From CAZFLD01 sp964519835 (GTDB lineage Bacteria > Spirochaetota > Spirochaetia > DSM-27196 > CAZFLD01), in assembly GCA_964519835.1 (NCBI GenBank), contig CAZFLD010000007.1:28417-92416 (forward strand): a stretch of DNA of 64,000 nucleotides. The letters run 5' to 3'. The position numbers and the translations under genes were made by a program. Below, piece by piece: positions 16,753-26,081 of this stretch. Numbering within the stretch: position 1 is the stretch's first letter; each line of letters starts with the position of its first letter. Under the pieces are notes generated by a model that saw only the letters and a program-made list of their open reading frames with translations, searched no databases and was not told the DNA's origin.

Positions 16753-17344
16753 CGCGATAAAGACCCTTTTTGTGTATGAAGTCGAACACCGCAGCCGGCA
16801 CCAAATCACAATATGCAAGCTGGTCTTCAACCCGACGACGAATTTCCGATGATGACACCGCTATGATTTTGTTGTCAACATAGACCGGATCGGCTGCGGC
16901 AAACGCCGCCGGCGCCTCGCCGGCCGGGAATCCCGGACGCCCTACAATTATCGGTCGGACTAACGACAAGAGTCTTTCCGACTCGCGCCATTGGTCAAAC
17001 CCTTCGAGGAGATCCGCACCAATGATCATTCCCAGCCGCTCCGTGACCTGCAGGTCGCGGTACATGTGATCTACCGTGTCGACGGTGTAGCTCACCTCGC
17101 CCCGTTCGATTTCCCATTTGTCTATCGTCATTCCAGGACGCCCTTTGAGCGCCAAACGCAGCATTTCCAATCGATCACGCGCCGAGGCATCGTGAGCCGT
17201 GCCGGTCGCGGCTTTAAACGGCGATCGGCCGGCGGGCACAAACACAACCCGCTCAGCAAGGCCCAGGTGCAGCACCTCGTCGACGACGAAGAGGTGCCCG
17301 TTATGCACCGGGTCAAAGGAGCCGCCGAAAAACGCGATTCTCAC
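16739..17344 (-). CDS. nadD: nicotinate-nucleotide adenylyltransferase
   Basis: This 201-residue nucleotidyltransferase has GGSFDPVHNGHLFVVDE at the N-terminus (the GSFDPxHxGH motif) and VSSSEIRRRV near the C-terminus. It makes nicotinate adenine dinucleotide from nicotinate mononucleotide and ATP in NAD synthesis. It overlaps obgE (ATGA) and the LCP gene (14 bases). Confidence 0.95.
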   Translation of the reverse strand: MRIAFFGGSFDPVHNGHLFVVDEVLHLGLAERVVFVPAGRSPFKAATGTAHDASARDRLEMLRLALKGRPGMTIDKWEIERGEVSYTVDTVDHMYRDLQVTERLGMIIGADLLEGFDQWRESERLLSLVRPIIVGRPGFPAGEAPAAFAAADPVYVDNKIIAVSSSEIRRRVEDQLAYCDLVPAAVFDFIHKKGLYRDATR

Positions 17345-18348
17345 GCGCCTACCTCGGCGGTACGGACCTTGTCACGAAGGGCAAAGAGGCTGTCAACAAA
17401 GCCGTCGAGCCCGTCGCCGGAGTGCGCGGAAACGGACAGAATGGTTTCACCTTGGACAGCATCCTGCACCGCATCGAGGCCGGCTCGAGCGTTGGGCAAA
17501 TCGTTTTTGTTGCCGACGATAATCCGCGGCCGGCCCACCAGGTCACCGCTGTAACTCCGTAGCTCGTGTTCCACGACGGCGATCGAACGATCGGGCGCAT
17601 CGTCGGACAGGTCGACCACGTAGCAAATGCCAAGCGTTCGCGAGAGGTGCTGCAGAAATCGTGTGCCAAGACCGGCGCCCTCGGCGGCGCCTTCGATAAG
17701 ACCCGGAATATCGGCCAAAACCAAGTGGTCGAACTCCCTCTCTACAACACCAAGGTTTGGAGACGTGGTGGTAAATGGATAGGCGGCAACTTCCGGAAGC
17801 GCGTTTGTCGTGGCGGCAAGCAAGCTCGACTTGCCGGCGTTCGGCAGACCTACGAGCCCGATCTCGGCAATAACACAAAGCTCGACTACCACTTGCAGGC
17901 TCGCTCCCACTTCACCGGGCTGTGCAAAGCGCGGCGTGCGGTTGGTGGAGGATACAAAGTGGGTGTTGCCCTTGCCGCCCCGCCCGCCCTCGAGGGCCAC
18001 GTGAGACTCCCCGACTTCGAGGAGATCACAGATTACGGATCCATCCTCGACCGACCGGACCTGGGTTCCCGGCGGGACGGCGATCTCGACATCCGCGCCG
18101 TCTTTGCCGTGACGCTTGCGAAAGCGACCGGGTTCTCCGTTGCCGGCGCGATATGTGCCGTTTGGGCTAAGGTGACCAAGGGTCTTAAGGTTTTCGCGGC
18201 AGACAAACCGGATTGACCCGCCGGCCCCACCGTCGCCGCCGTCGGGCCCGCCGCGAGGCACGTATTTCTCTCGTCGGAACGACGTCGATCCGGCGCCGCC
18301 CTTCCCGGAGACGAGGGTAATGGTTACGTGGTCGGAGAATCGGCTCAC
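17341..18348 (-). CDS. obgE: Obg family GTPase
   Basis: The 335-residue protein has the glycine-rich Obg fold (GKGGAGSTSFRREKYVPRGG) up to about residue 157. The GTPase domain follows with GLPNAGKS (167-174), switch II DIPGLIEGA and specificity motif NKND. There is no C-terminal OCT domain, as in many Gram-negative Obg proteins. It acts in 50S assembly and stress signalling. It lies 15 bases after rpmA in the usual rplU-rpmA-obg order. Confidence 0.97.
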   Translation of the reverse strand: MSRFSDHVTITLVSGKGGAGSTSFRREKYVPRGGPDGGDGGAGGSIRFVCRENLKTLGHLSPNGTYRAGNGEPGRFRKRHGKDGADVEIAVPPGTQVRSVEDGSVICDLLEVGESHVALEGGRGGKGNTHFVSSTNRTPRFAQPGEVGASLQVVVELCVIAEIGLVGLPNAGKSSLLAATTNALPEVAAYPFTTTSPNLGVVEREFDHLVLADIPGLIEGAAEGAGLGTRFLQHLSRTLGICYVVDLSDDAPDRSIAVVEHELRSYSGDLVGRPRIIVGNKNDLPNARAGLDAVQDAVQGETILSVSAHSGDGLDGFVDSLFALRDKVRTAEVGA

Positions 18349-18363
18349 AAACGCCGCTTTGGC

Positions 18364-18801
18364 TTATTCCTCGGAATCGACCGGCTCGGGCGCGGCGCCG
18401 CTTGGTGCCTCCGCCGGGGCCTGAGGCGGTTCGGCGGCCGAAGCTTGACCGGCGGGCTCCGCCGTCTTTTGGATCCTTCGCTTCGAAGCGGACACGTTGG
18501 CTTGTGCCGGAGTATCATCGCCGGCGTGGGCGGTTTTGCCGGACGACGGGTCGTCTACGGCGATGGATATGTATTTCCTACCGCGGCGATCGTAGAAGGT
18601 GACGACACCGTCGGATTTGGCAAAAAGCGTGTCGTCTTTACCACGGCCGACAAACTCACCGGGGTGGAAGCGCGTTCCCCGCTGCCGAACGATAATCGTC
18701 CCGGCGCTTACCCGACTGCCTCCAAACACCTTGACGCCGAGGCGCTGCGCAGCCGAATCACGGCCGTTTTTTGAGCTGCCACCGCCTTTTTTATGTGCCA
18801 T
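18364..18801 (-). CDS. rpmA: ribosomal protein L27 with long C-terminal tail
   Basis: Residues 1-85 are standard L27 (MAHKKGGGSSKNGRDS, then LGVKVFGGSRVSAGTIIVRQRG). The chain then runs on to 145 residues as a flexible Ala/Pro/Ser/Glu-rich tail ending EPVDSEE; typical L27 is about 85. The ATG follows GGGAG by 5 bases. An in-frame TAG two codons upstream excludes the cleavable N-terminal extension seen in Firmicutes L27. L27 lies at the peptidyl-transferase centre. The tail is probably solvent-exposed. Confidence 0.95.
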   Translation of the reverse strand: MAHKKGGGSSKNGRDSAAQRLGVKVFGGSRVSAGTIIVRQRGTRFHPGEFVGRGKDDTLFAKSDGVVTFYDRRGRKYISIAVDDPSSGKTAHAGDDTPAQANVSASKRRIQKTAEPAGQASAAEPPQAPAEAPSGAAPEPVDSEE

Positions 18802-18804
18802 GTA

Positions 18805-19137
18805 CTACTCCCTTGTCTTTACAACCAAATCGACATGTTGCGGATAGTCCCGAACGATGTCCTCAATCCCTCGCACCAGAACGTCGGTGACTCCAACAAG
18901 CCAGCGCCGTTTGCCCTCGGGACAACTGATGCTCTTGACCCGGATACTGCCCGGTACGGGCGGTGTTGCTTCCACGTCAATGCCCGGCTCGTCAACCAAA
19001 ACTCGCGCTACGGTCCGGACAAGTGTGGAAACCGCAGCACATGGGAGGTCCTCGCCGTGGACACCGGCACCACTATGGCCGATGCTCTCGAAGGCGAAAA
19101 GCCTTCCCCCCCTAAGCGAGAGGCACACGTGTACCAT
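18805..19137 (-). CDS. prp: ribosomal-processing cysteine protease Prp-like protein
   Basis: The 110-residue protein shows the Prp catalytic arrangement: His in FESIGHSGAG followed by Cys in EDLPCAAVSTLVRTV. It sits between rplU and rpmA, the conserved prp position. In Firmicutes Prp removes an N-terminal extension from L27. Here L27 has none, so its substrate is open. A longer upstream frame is open but overlaps rplU; the ATG at 19137 gives the family length. Confidence 0.9.
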   Translation of the reverse strand: MVHVCLSLRGGRLFAFESIGHSGAGVHGEDLPCAAVSTLVRTVARVLVDEPGIDVEATPPVPGSIRVKSISCPEGKRRWLVGVTDVLVRGIEDIVRDYPQHVDLVVKTRE

Positions 19138-19159
19138 CCGCGCGGACCGCTTCCCGGCG

Positions 19160-19477
19160 CTACTTCGCCGCAATCTCCTTGACCCGGACCAACGAATAGT
19201 AAGCACGATGCCCGAGGCGGCGGGCGTAGTTCTTCCGGCGCTTGAATTTGAACACCGTGATCTTCGCATCTCTGCCGTGGCCCTCAACAACCGCCTCAAC
19301 CGCGGCGCCGCCGACATAAGGCTTCCCAACGGACACTTTGCCGTCGTTGTTGAGCATCAGGACGCTGTCGAAAGAAACGTCATCGCCCTCGTTTTTGTCG
19401 GCCATGTGGTCGACTTTGAGGACGGCGCCCGGCTCCGCCTTATACTGTTTTCCAAGAATCTCAACCATTGCGTACAT
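19160..19477 (-). CDS. rplU: ribosomal protein L21
   Basis: The 105-residue L21 starts MYAMVEILGKQYKAEPG and ends with the basic FKRRKNYARRLGHRAYYSLVRV segment that binds 23S rRNA domain. The start at 19477 matches the family but has only a weak GGGA upstream. The same frame stays open for a further 79 codons, including an ATG at 19631 preceded by GGAGGAG, so an N-terminally extended form cannot be excluded. It leads the operon rplU-prp-rpmA-obgE-nadD-LCP-rsfS. Confidence 0.93.
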   Translation of the reverse strand: MYAMVEILGKQYKAEPGAVLKVDHMADKNEGDDVSFDSVLMLNNDGKVSVGKPYVGGAAVEAVVEGHGRDAKITVFKFKRRKNYARRLGHRAYYSLVRVKEIAAK

Positions 19478-19537
19478 GTTGTCATCCCATGGGTCGAAAC
19501 GGCTTAGTGCCGCGACCCCAAATTTGCGTGAGCGCAT

Positions 19538-19566
19538 AGTTAACACATTATGAGGCAAGGAGTCAA
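19538..19566 (-). promoter_or_regulatory. possible rplU promoter
   Basis: Minus strand: TTGACT (19566-19561), 17-base spacer, TTAACT (19543-19538). The -10 box matches only 3 of 6 consensus positions, so this is tentative. If used, it supports the short L21. Confidence 0.35.
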
Positions 19567-19689
19567 GCCGGCATTCGGTTCCGCAAGCACCCACTCGGGG
19601 CCGGTTAACGGTAGCCAAGACAAAGGCCATGAACACTCCTCCGGCTCGGAAGGTACCCGAGAGCCCGATGAGCCTCCAAAGCGCCTCAT
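19540..19689 (-). CDS. possible 49-residue upstream peptide before rplU
   Basis: The ATG at 19689 is preceded by AGGAGG with 5 bases spacing, a consensus ribosome site. The frame gives a 49-residue Trp/Pro/Cys-containing peptide (MRRFGGSSGSRVPSEPEE...) ending at TAA 63 bases before the L21 ATG. No similarity is recognised, and composition is not clearly coding. It could be a leader peptide regulating the ribosomal-protein operon, or chance. Confidence 0.25.
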   Translation of the reverse strand: MRRFGGSSGSRVPSEPEECSWPLSWLPLTGPEWVLAEPNAGLTPCLIMC

Positions 19690-19866
19690 GAATCCCTCCT
19701 GAATCGCTCATCAATCGGAGAGACCGAGGGTCGGATTGCTGCGGGACCTCGCATCACACGGGCAATCGGCCGACGGGCGCGGCATGGTCCCGTGGCGGCG
19801 CGCCGGTGAATAGGCGGGCCTCGGCCAACGTGGGGGCCCGCTCGTAGCGCCCGCTTGTGCACGCCC
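19690..19866 (-). other. GC-rich non-coding stretch between gltD and the rplU leader
   Basis: No gene is supported here. Several pairing segments are visible: gcgggcc (19814-19820) with ggcccgc (19835-19841), and a gggacc/ggtccc pair near 19741-19791. None has a T-tract, so a factor-independent terminator for gltD is not shown. It could be part of a structured leader for rplU. Confidence 0.3.
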
Positions 19867-21327
19867 CTAGGGCAGGAGCGTCTTGCCCATCAAAAAGCGA
19901 TCAACCTCGCGGGCGGCGCCCCGGCCCTCCTTGATGGCCCAGACCACGAGGGACTGGCCGCGCCGAGCGTCGCCTGCGGCAAAGACCTTGGGAACGGAGG
20001 TAGAAAACCGGTCGTAGGCAGCCTTGAAATTGCTTCGCTCATCGCGATCGAGGATTAGCTCTTCGGCGAGGTCGGCTTCGGGACCTAAGAAGCCGAGGGC
20101 CAGAAGGACCAGGTCTGCCTTCCACTCCTCCTCGCTGCCCGGAATCTCCTCCACTCGGGGCCGCTCGCCGGGCTCTTTATGCCATGTGACTCTGACCGTG
20201 CGAATGCCTGTCACGTGTCCGGACTCACCCACAAACTCCTTCGTCAGGATCGAATACTCCCGAGGGTCGTCGCCGAAAACCGAGGCGGCTTCTTCGTGAC
20301 CATAGTCCAGCTTGTAGAGTCGTGGATACGTAGGCCACGGGAACTCCGTGGTCCGCTCGGAAGCCGGTTTAGGCAATAGCTCGAAGTTTTTGAGCGAAGC
20401 GCAGCCATGGCGCATGCTTGTTCCCAGGCAATCGTTTCCTGTGTCGCCGCCACCGATGACCACCACATGCTTGTCCGCGGCTGAAGTGTAGCGTCCGTCG
20501 GCGTGGTTGCTGTCCAGCAGACTTTTTGTATTTGCATGCAGGAAGTCCATTGCAAAGTGGATTCCGTCGAGCTCCCGGCCGGGCACCGGCAGATCACGCG
20601 GCTTTGTTGCACCGCACGCAAGCACAACGGCGTCATACTCCGATACAAGCTTTGGCGCCTCGAGATCTCGGCCCACCCACACGCCGGTTTTGAACTCGAT
20701 GCCCTCGGCGGCCATAATGTCGTTCCGCCTTTGCACAAGCCCCTTGTCCAGCTTCATGTTGGGAATGCCGTACATCAATAGTCCACCGATTCTGTCGGCT
20801 CGTTCGAGCACCGTCACCGTGTGTCCGGCCTTGTTGAGTTGGTCCGCGCAGGCCAACCCCGCCGGTCCGCTCCCAACAATCGCCACGCGTTTGTCGGTTC
20901 GCATCGCCGGCGGCATGGGCTCCATCAGACCGGAATCGTAGGCGCGGTCGATAATCGCACACTCGTTGTCTTTGATCGTTACCGCCGGCTCGTTTATGCC
21001 CAGAACACACGCCGACTCGCAGGGTGCCGGGCAGACCCGCCCGGTGTACTCGGGGAAGTTGTTTGTCTTGAGAAGCCGATAGAATGCTTCGTCCCATCGG
21101 CCGCGATAGATGAGGTCATTCCACTCGGGGATCAGGTTGTCGACGGGACACCCATATGAGGACTGGCAAAACGGAATGCCGCAGTCCATACACCGCGCGC
21201 CTTGCTCCTGTCGCTCAGCGTCGTTGAGTTCCTTGTGGAACTCACCAAAATCACCGATGCGCTTACCTGGATCACGGTCGACTACCGTATGCCGGGTAAA
21301 CTCCATAAATCCGGTCGGCTTACCCAT
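19867..21327 (-). CDS. gltD: glutamate synthase small (beta) subunit
   Basis: The 486-residue protein has an N-terminal region with two cysteine clusters for 4Fe-4S centres (CMDCGIPFCQSSYGCP and CPAPCESACVLG). Two Rossmann folds follow: FAD-binding VAIVGSGPAGLACADQL and NADPH-binding VVVIGGGDTGNDC. It passes electrons from NADPH to the large subunit. The start at 21327 overlaps the last 8 bases of gltB; a longer open frame upstream is only the gltB shadow. Confidence 0.96.
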   Translation of the reverse strand: MGKPTGFMEFTRHTVVDRDPGKRIGDFGEFHKELNDAERQEQGARCMDCGIPFCQSSYGCPVDNLIPEWNDLIYRGRWDEAFYRLLKTNNFPEYTGRVCPAPCESACVLGINEPAVTIKDNECAIIDRAYDSGLMEPMPPAMRTDKRVAIVGSGPAGLACADQLNKAGHTVTVLERADRIGGLLMYGIPNMKLDKGLVQRRNDIMAAEGIEFKTGVWVGRDLEAPKLVSEYDAVVLACGATKPRDLPVPGRELDGIHFAMDFLHANTKSLLDSNHADGRYTSAADKHVVVIGGGDTGNDCLGTSMRHGCASLKNFELLPKPASERTTEFPWPTYPRLYKLDYGHEEAASVFGDDPREYSILTKEFVGESGHVTGIRTVRVTWHKEPGERPRVEEIPGSEEEWKADLVLLALGFLGPEADLAEELILDRDERSNFKAAYDRFSTSVPKVFAAGDARRGQSLVVWAIKEGRGAAREVDRFLMGKTLLP

Positions 21328-24300
21328 GGACCGCCTCCTTCGCGGATTGTTGCAGCTCGAGAACCCGGCGAAATGCCGTGGGAATGACCCGCGCAAACTC
21401 GTAGCGGGCCTCAGGCCATCGCGCCAAGAGCAACTCGGCCTGCCTCGAGCCGGTGTACCGCGCGTGCATTTCGACGAGCTCGCGCACTTCCTCGGCCTCC
21501 CCATCGTCCTCGATAGACCCGACCTCAACCATCCCCGGGTTCACCTTCGAAGTGAAGTCTCCGATAGTATCGAGAACGTAGGCGATGCCGCCGCTCATGC
21601 CGGCGGCGAAGTTGCGACCGGTGCCTCCGAGAATCACCGCACGTCCGCCGGTCATGTACTCACAACCGTGGTCGCCAACACCCTCGACAACGACTTTCGC
21701 GCCGGAGTTTCGGACACAGAACCTCTCAGCGGCCATACCCCGGAAAAAGCCGTACCCGTTTATGGCGCCGTACAGGGCAACGTTGCCGATGATGATGTTT
21801 TTCTCGGCCTCGAAACGAGACGCCGCCGGCGGATACACAATCAAGGTGCCGCCGGAAAGCCCCTTGCCAACGTAGTCGTTGGCATCGCCCTCGAGCTCGA
21901 TTGTCACCCCGCGCGCGAGCCACGCCCCAAAGCTCTGTCCGGCGCTACCGGTGAGCTTGATGTGCAGGGTCTCCGGCGGAAGGCCGTCGCCGCCCCAAGC
22001 GCGGGTGATGTGGTGGCTCAGCATGGTACCGACCGCCCGGTCGGTGTTCCGCACGGGCAAATCCAGGCGAAGCGGCTCCTTCGCCAACAGCACTCGCTCC
22101 GCCAATGAAATCAGTTTGCGGTCCATGACCTTTTCGATGCCGTGCTGTTGTGGAATACAACAGATGACACGGTCGTCGTTTCCCTGCGGCTCGGACCGGG
22201 TCAAAAGGGCGGAGAGATCGATATTTTTCGCCTTCCAGCTCCGAGCCTCGTCGTCCACTTCGAGAAGATCGGCCCGTCCCACGAGTTCATCAAATCGATG
22301 AATCCCAAGACTCGCCATGATCTCACGCAGGTCCTCCGCCAAAAAGGTAAAAAAGTTGATGACGTGTTCCGGCTTACCCGTGAACTTCGCGCGCAGCCGT
22401 TCGTCCTGGGTGGCGATGCCAACCGGGCAGGTGTTTTTCTGGCACTTGCGCATCATGATGCAGCCGATAGAAATCAGCGCCGAGGTGGCGAAACCACACT
22501 CTTCGGCTCCGAGCATCGCGGCAATCGCAACGTCCCGGGCGGTTTTGATCTGACCATCCGTCTGCACCACCACCCTGGTCCGAAGGTTGTTCAGGACAAG
22601 GGTCTGGTGGGTCTCCGCCAAACCGAGCTCCCACGGAAGGCCCGCGTGCTTGATACCCGTCAGTGGTGACGCGCCGGTGCCGCCGTCGTGGCCGGAAATG
22701 AGAATATGGTCGGCATGCGCCTTCGCGACGCCGGCGGCGACCGTGCCCACGCCGACTTCCGATACAAGCTTCACGCTCACCCGCGCCCGTGGATTTGCAT
22801 TTTTGAGATCAAAGATCAACTGCGCGAGGTCCTCGATAGAGTAAATATCATGGTGAGGAGGTGGACTGATAAGGCCCACGCCCGGCGTAGAGTAACGAGT
22901 CTTCGCGATGATGTCGAAGACTTTATGGCCGGGAAGCTCCCCTCCCTCGCCGGGTTTTGCGCCCTGCGCCATCTTGATCTGGATTTCGTCGGCGTTGGTG
23001 AGATAGTCGATGTTGACCCCAAACCGTCCGCTTGCAATCTGTTTGATAGCGGACCGCTTGGACCGTCCGTCGGAGAGCGGCTTGTACCGTTCCGGCATCT
23101 CGCCACCCTCGCCGGTATTGGACTTTCCGCCGAGTTGATTCATCGCCAGAGCGAGTGTCTCATGGGCCTCTTGGCTAATCGAACCAAAGCTCATGGCACC
23201 GGTCACAAATCGCTTTGTGATCTCGATCGCCGGTTCTACCTCGGAGAGCGGGATGGCGTTACCCGTCTTGAATCTCATCAGGCCTCGTAGCGTGGCCTGC
23301 TCGACGCTCCGTCTGTCTTGAATATCCGAGAACCTCCGAAAGGCCTCCCGGTCACCAAACATCGATGCTCTTTGAAACTCCGCGATGCTCTCGGGGTTCC
23401 ACATGTGTTGCTCGCCACCGATACGCCAGTGGTAGTCCCCAGGATTTACGTACTCCGATCCAACCGGCTCGTTTCCCGGCGGGTAGGCCACGTCATAGCG
23501 CATACGCGCTTCTGCCGCCAGTTCTCCAAAACCAATGCCTTGAATGCGGCTTGCAGTGCCCACAAAACAGCGGTCCATCACTTCCTGAGCCAGACCGACG
23601 GCTTCGAATATCTGCGCGCCCTTGTAGCTGTCGAGCGTGCTGATGCCCATCTTACCCATGACCTTTCGCATGCCGTAAGCCACTGCGTTTAGGTAGTTGG
23701 CCACGACATCATGGTCGTTCAGGTCGGACGAGATTTGGCGCTGAGACCTCATATGCCGGATGGCCTCGAAGGCCAAGTAAGGGTTCACTGCGTCCGCGCC
23801 GAAGCCGGTCAGGCAACAGAAGTGGTGCACCTCTCTGGCATCGCCTGACTCCACAACGATCCCGATCTGGGTGCGTTTGTGGTTCTTTACCAGGTGGTGA
23901 TGAACGGCGCCGACGGCGACAAGCGACGGAACAGGAATTCTGGTCGCAGACGCATTCCTGTCGGAGATGATCACAATGCTGTAGCCGTCGGCAATCGCCT
24001 GCTCCGCCCCAAGGGATATCTCGTCCAGTGCCGCCCGCATCCCCGTAGCGCCGCTGTCCACCGGATAGGTGGCATCCATCACCTTGGTGCGCCACCCACG
24101 ATGGTCCATGAACTTTACGGCGGCGAGCTGTTCGTTGGTAAGCACCGGATGATCAAGCCATAACCTGTGTGCGTCGCTCGCCTCTTCTTCGAGGAGATTC
24201 CCCTCGGGTCCGATGTAGCCGGAGATACTCATGATGATATCTTCCCGAATCGAGTCGATCGGAGGATTTGTTACTTGGGCAAAAAGCTGCTTGAAGTAAT

Positions 24301-25855
24301 CGTACGGCAAACGAGCTCGGCGGCTAAGGGCCGCGAGGGGTGTATCGTTGCCCATCGAGCCGAGGGGCTCCTTGCCGTCCTCGGCCATCGGCTTGAGGAT
24401 GAGGTCGAGATGCTCGAGGGTAAACCCAAAAAGGCGCATCCTCTCGAGAACGGAATCCGCCTCGAGCCCGGGGACATTCGTCGGTACCGAGATATCGTCG
24501 AGGGCAATGCGCTGCTCTTCGAGCCACTCGCCGTACGGCTTCCGCTCGGCAATACCGTTCTTGAGCTCGGCATCGTCTACGATGCGGCCTTTTTCGAAGT
24601 CTACGAGGAACATACGTCCGGGCTTGAGGCGCCCCTTTTCGCGAACGTTCTCAGGTTCCACATCGAACGCGCCGACCTCGCTGGCCATGACCACGATGTC
24701 GTCGTTGGTGACGTAATAGCGCGAAGGCCGCAGTCCGTTCCGGTCGAGCACCGCCCCGATCACGCGGCCGTCGGTAAACGCAATAGAGGCGGGCCCGTCC
24801 CAGGGTTCCATACGTGTAGAGAAAAACTCATACATGTCTCTGCCGACGTCCGGCATGTGTTTGTGGTTTTGCCACGCCTCGGGGATCAGCATCATCACGG
24901 ACTCGGGCAGCTCCCTGCCCGACATCAGAAGTAGCTCGAGAGCATTGTCCAGGTGGCCCGAGTCCGAACAGTCCGGCTCCATGACGGGAAAGGTCTTTTG
25001 TAAGTCCTCTCCAAAGAGCTCGCTCTCGAGCGTGCCCTCGCGCGCCGCCATCTTGTTGATGTTGCCGCGCAGGGTGTTGATCTCGCCGTTATGGCTCATA
25101 AACCGCATGGGCTGCGCCCGGTCCCAACTCGGAAACGTATTTGTAGAGAACCGCGAATGCACCATCGCGAGGTGGCTCTCATACGTTGGGTCACTCAAGT
25201 CCGGGAAGTAGCGGAAGAGTTGCTCGGGCATAAGCATGCCCTTATAGACCATCACACGAGTAGAAAGGCTGCAGATGTAAAAGTGATCCATCGGATCATT
25301 TTCGGAGCCGCGCAGTGTATTTGTCGCGAGCTTTCGGATGACGTAGAGCTTGCGCTCGAATTCATCGGGACCTATGCCGTCACCGGCTCCTACAAACACC
25401 TGTTCGATCACCGGCTCCGCCGCCTTCGCGGTCGGTCCTATCATGGAGTCATCTGTTGGGACGCGGCGCCGGCCGAGGAGCCTTTGACCTTCCGACTCTA
25501 TTATTGCTTTAAACCGCGAATGACACGCCTCCCTGTGGTCCAAAGACTGCGGGAAAAACACCAGCCCGGCCGAATAGAGCCCCCGCGGGGGCAGAGTCAG
25601 GCCCAACTCGGTTTTTGCAACATTCTCCAAAAAGGTCTGGGGGAGTGTTGTAAGGATACCGGCTCCGTCACCAGAGTTTTGATCCGCGCCGACGGCTCCT
25701 CGGTGCGTCATATTGAGAAGAACTTCCTCGGCCAGTCGCACGATGCCGTGGCTGCTCTCTTTTTTTATGTGGGCCACAAACCCGACGCCGCAGGATTCGT
25801 GTTCGTTGTTGGGGTCGTATAGACCGACGGCCCGAGGCCGCCTAATGTGGGGCAT
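21320..25855 (-). CDS. gltB: glutamate synthase large (alpha) subunit
   Basis: At 1511 residues this is full-length. A 21-residue propeptide precedes Cys22 (ESCGVGFVAH), which becomes the N-terminal nucleophile of the glutamine amidotransferase domain. The central domain, the FMN-binding synthase domain (GGKSNTGEGGE, RVSVKLVSEVGVGTVAAGVAKA), the 3Fe-4S cysteines (CIMMRKCQKNTCP) and the C-terminal beta-helix follow in order. It makes two glutamates from glutamine and 2-oxoglutarate. It is first in a two-gene operon, with AAGGAG before the ATG. The AT-rich 220 bases upstream probably hold its control region. Confidence 0.98.
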   Translation of the reverse strand: MPHIRRPRAVGLYDPNNEHESCGVGFVAHIKKESSHGIVRLAEEVLLNMTHRGAVGADQNSGDGAGILTTLPQTFLENVAKTELGLTLPPRGLYSAGLVFFPQSLDHREACHSRFKAIIESEGQRLLGRRRVPTDDSMIGPTAKAAEPVIEQVFVGAGDGIGPDEFERKLYVIRKLATNTLRGSENDPMDHFYICSLSTRVMVYKGMLMPEQLFRYFPDLSDPTYESHLAMVHSRFSTNTFPSWDRAQPMRFMSHNGEINTLRGNINKMAAREGTLESELFGEDLQKTFPVMEPDCSDSGHLDNALELLLMSGRELPESVMMLIPEAWQNHKHMPDVGRDMYEFFSTRMEPWDGPASIAFTDGRVIGAVLDRNGLRPSRYYVTNDDIVVMASEVGAFDVEPENVREKGRLKPGRMFLVDFEKGRIVDDAELKNGIAERKPYGEWLEEQRIALDDISVPTNVPGLEADSVLERMRLFGFTLEHLDLILKPMAEDGKEPLGSMGNDTPLAALSRRARLPYDYFKQLFAQVTNPPIDSIREDIIMSISGYIGPEGNLLEEEASDAHRLWLDHPVLTNEQLAAVKFMDHRGWRTKVMDATYPVDSGATGMRAALDEISLGAEQAIADGYSIVIISDRNASATRIPVPSLVAVGAVHHHLVKNHKRTQIGIVVESGDAREVHHFCCLTGFGADAVNPYLAFEAIRHMRSQRQISSDLNDHDVVANYLNAVAYGMRKVMGKMGISTLDSYKGAQIFEAVGLAQEVMDRCFVGTASRIQGIGFGELAAEARMRYDVAYPPGNEPVGSEYVNPGDYHWRIGGEQHMWNPESIAEFQRASMFGDREAFRRFSDIQDRRSVEQATLRGLMRFKTGNAIPLSEVEPAIEITKRFVTGAMSFGSISQEAHETLALAMNQLGGKSNTGEGGEMPERYKPLSDGRSKRSAIKQIASGRFGVNIDYLTNADEIQIKMAQGAKPGEGGELPGHKVFDIIAKTRYSTPGVGLISPPPHHDIYSIEDLAQLIFDLKNANPRARVSVKLVSEVGVGTVAAGVAKAHADHILISGHDGGTGASPLTGIKHAGLPWELGLAETHQTLVLNNLRTRVVVQTDGQIKTARDVAIAAMLGAEECGFATSALISIGCIMMRKCQKNTCPVGIATQDERLRAKFTGKPEHVINFFTFLAEDLREIMASLGIHRFDELVGRADLLEVDDEARSWKAKNIDLSALLTRSEPQGNDDRVICCIPQQHGIEKVMDRKLISLAERVLLAKEPLRLDLPVRNTDRAVGTMLSHHITRAWGGDGLPPETLHIKLTGSAGQSFGAWLARGVTIELEGDANDYVGKGLSGGTLIVYPPAASRFEAEKNIIIGNVALYGAINGYGFFRGMAAERFCVRNSGAKVVVEGVGDHGCEYMTGGRAVILGGTGRNFAAGMSGGIAYVLDTIGDFTSKVNPGMVEVGSIEDDGEAEEVRELVEMHARYTGSRQAELLLARWPEARYEFARVIPTAFRRVLELQQSAKEAVHG

Positions 25856-25943
25856 ATAGGCTCCTTGTTGTAATCAAATACTGTAGCAACAATCATGCCC
25901 GCCATAGGGCAGGACTAAAATCAAATAAATATTTACTAGAATA

Positions 25944-25964
25944 GCATATTTATGCACAATATGC
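25944..25964. promoter_or_regulatory. dyad-symmetric element upstream of gltB
   Basis: gcatatt (25944-25950) and aatatgc (25958-25964) form a perfect 7-base inverted repeat around a 7-base centre, in the AT-rich tract between argS and gltB. TTTGATT occurs twice between it and gltB on the minus strand. The position suits an operator, but the regulator is unknown. Confidence 0.3.
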
Positions 25965-26081
25965 GGCTTTTTGTGGATAGAGGTCAAGGGTAACACCCTA
26001 CGGAAATGTAGCGGTCATACAAGAATGTAGGGAAACGTCCACGGTGTATCCCCGCCGTCGCCTGCTGACGGCTGCGTGGGA

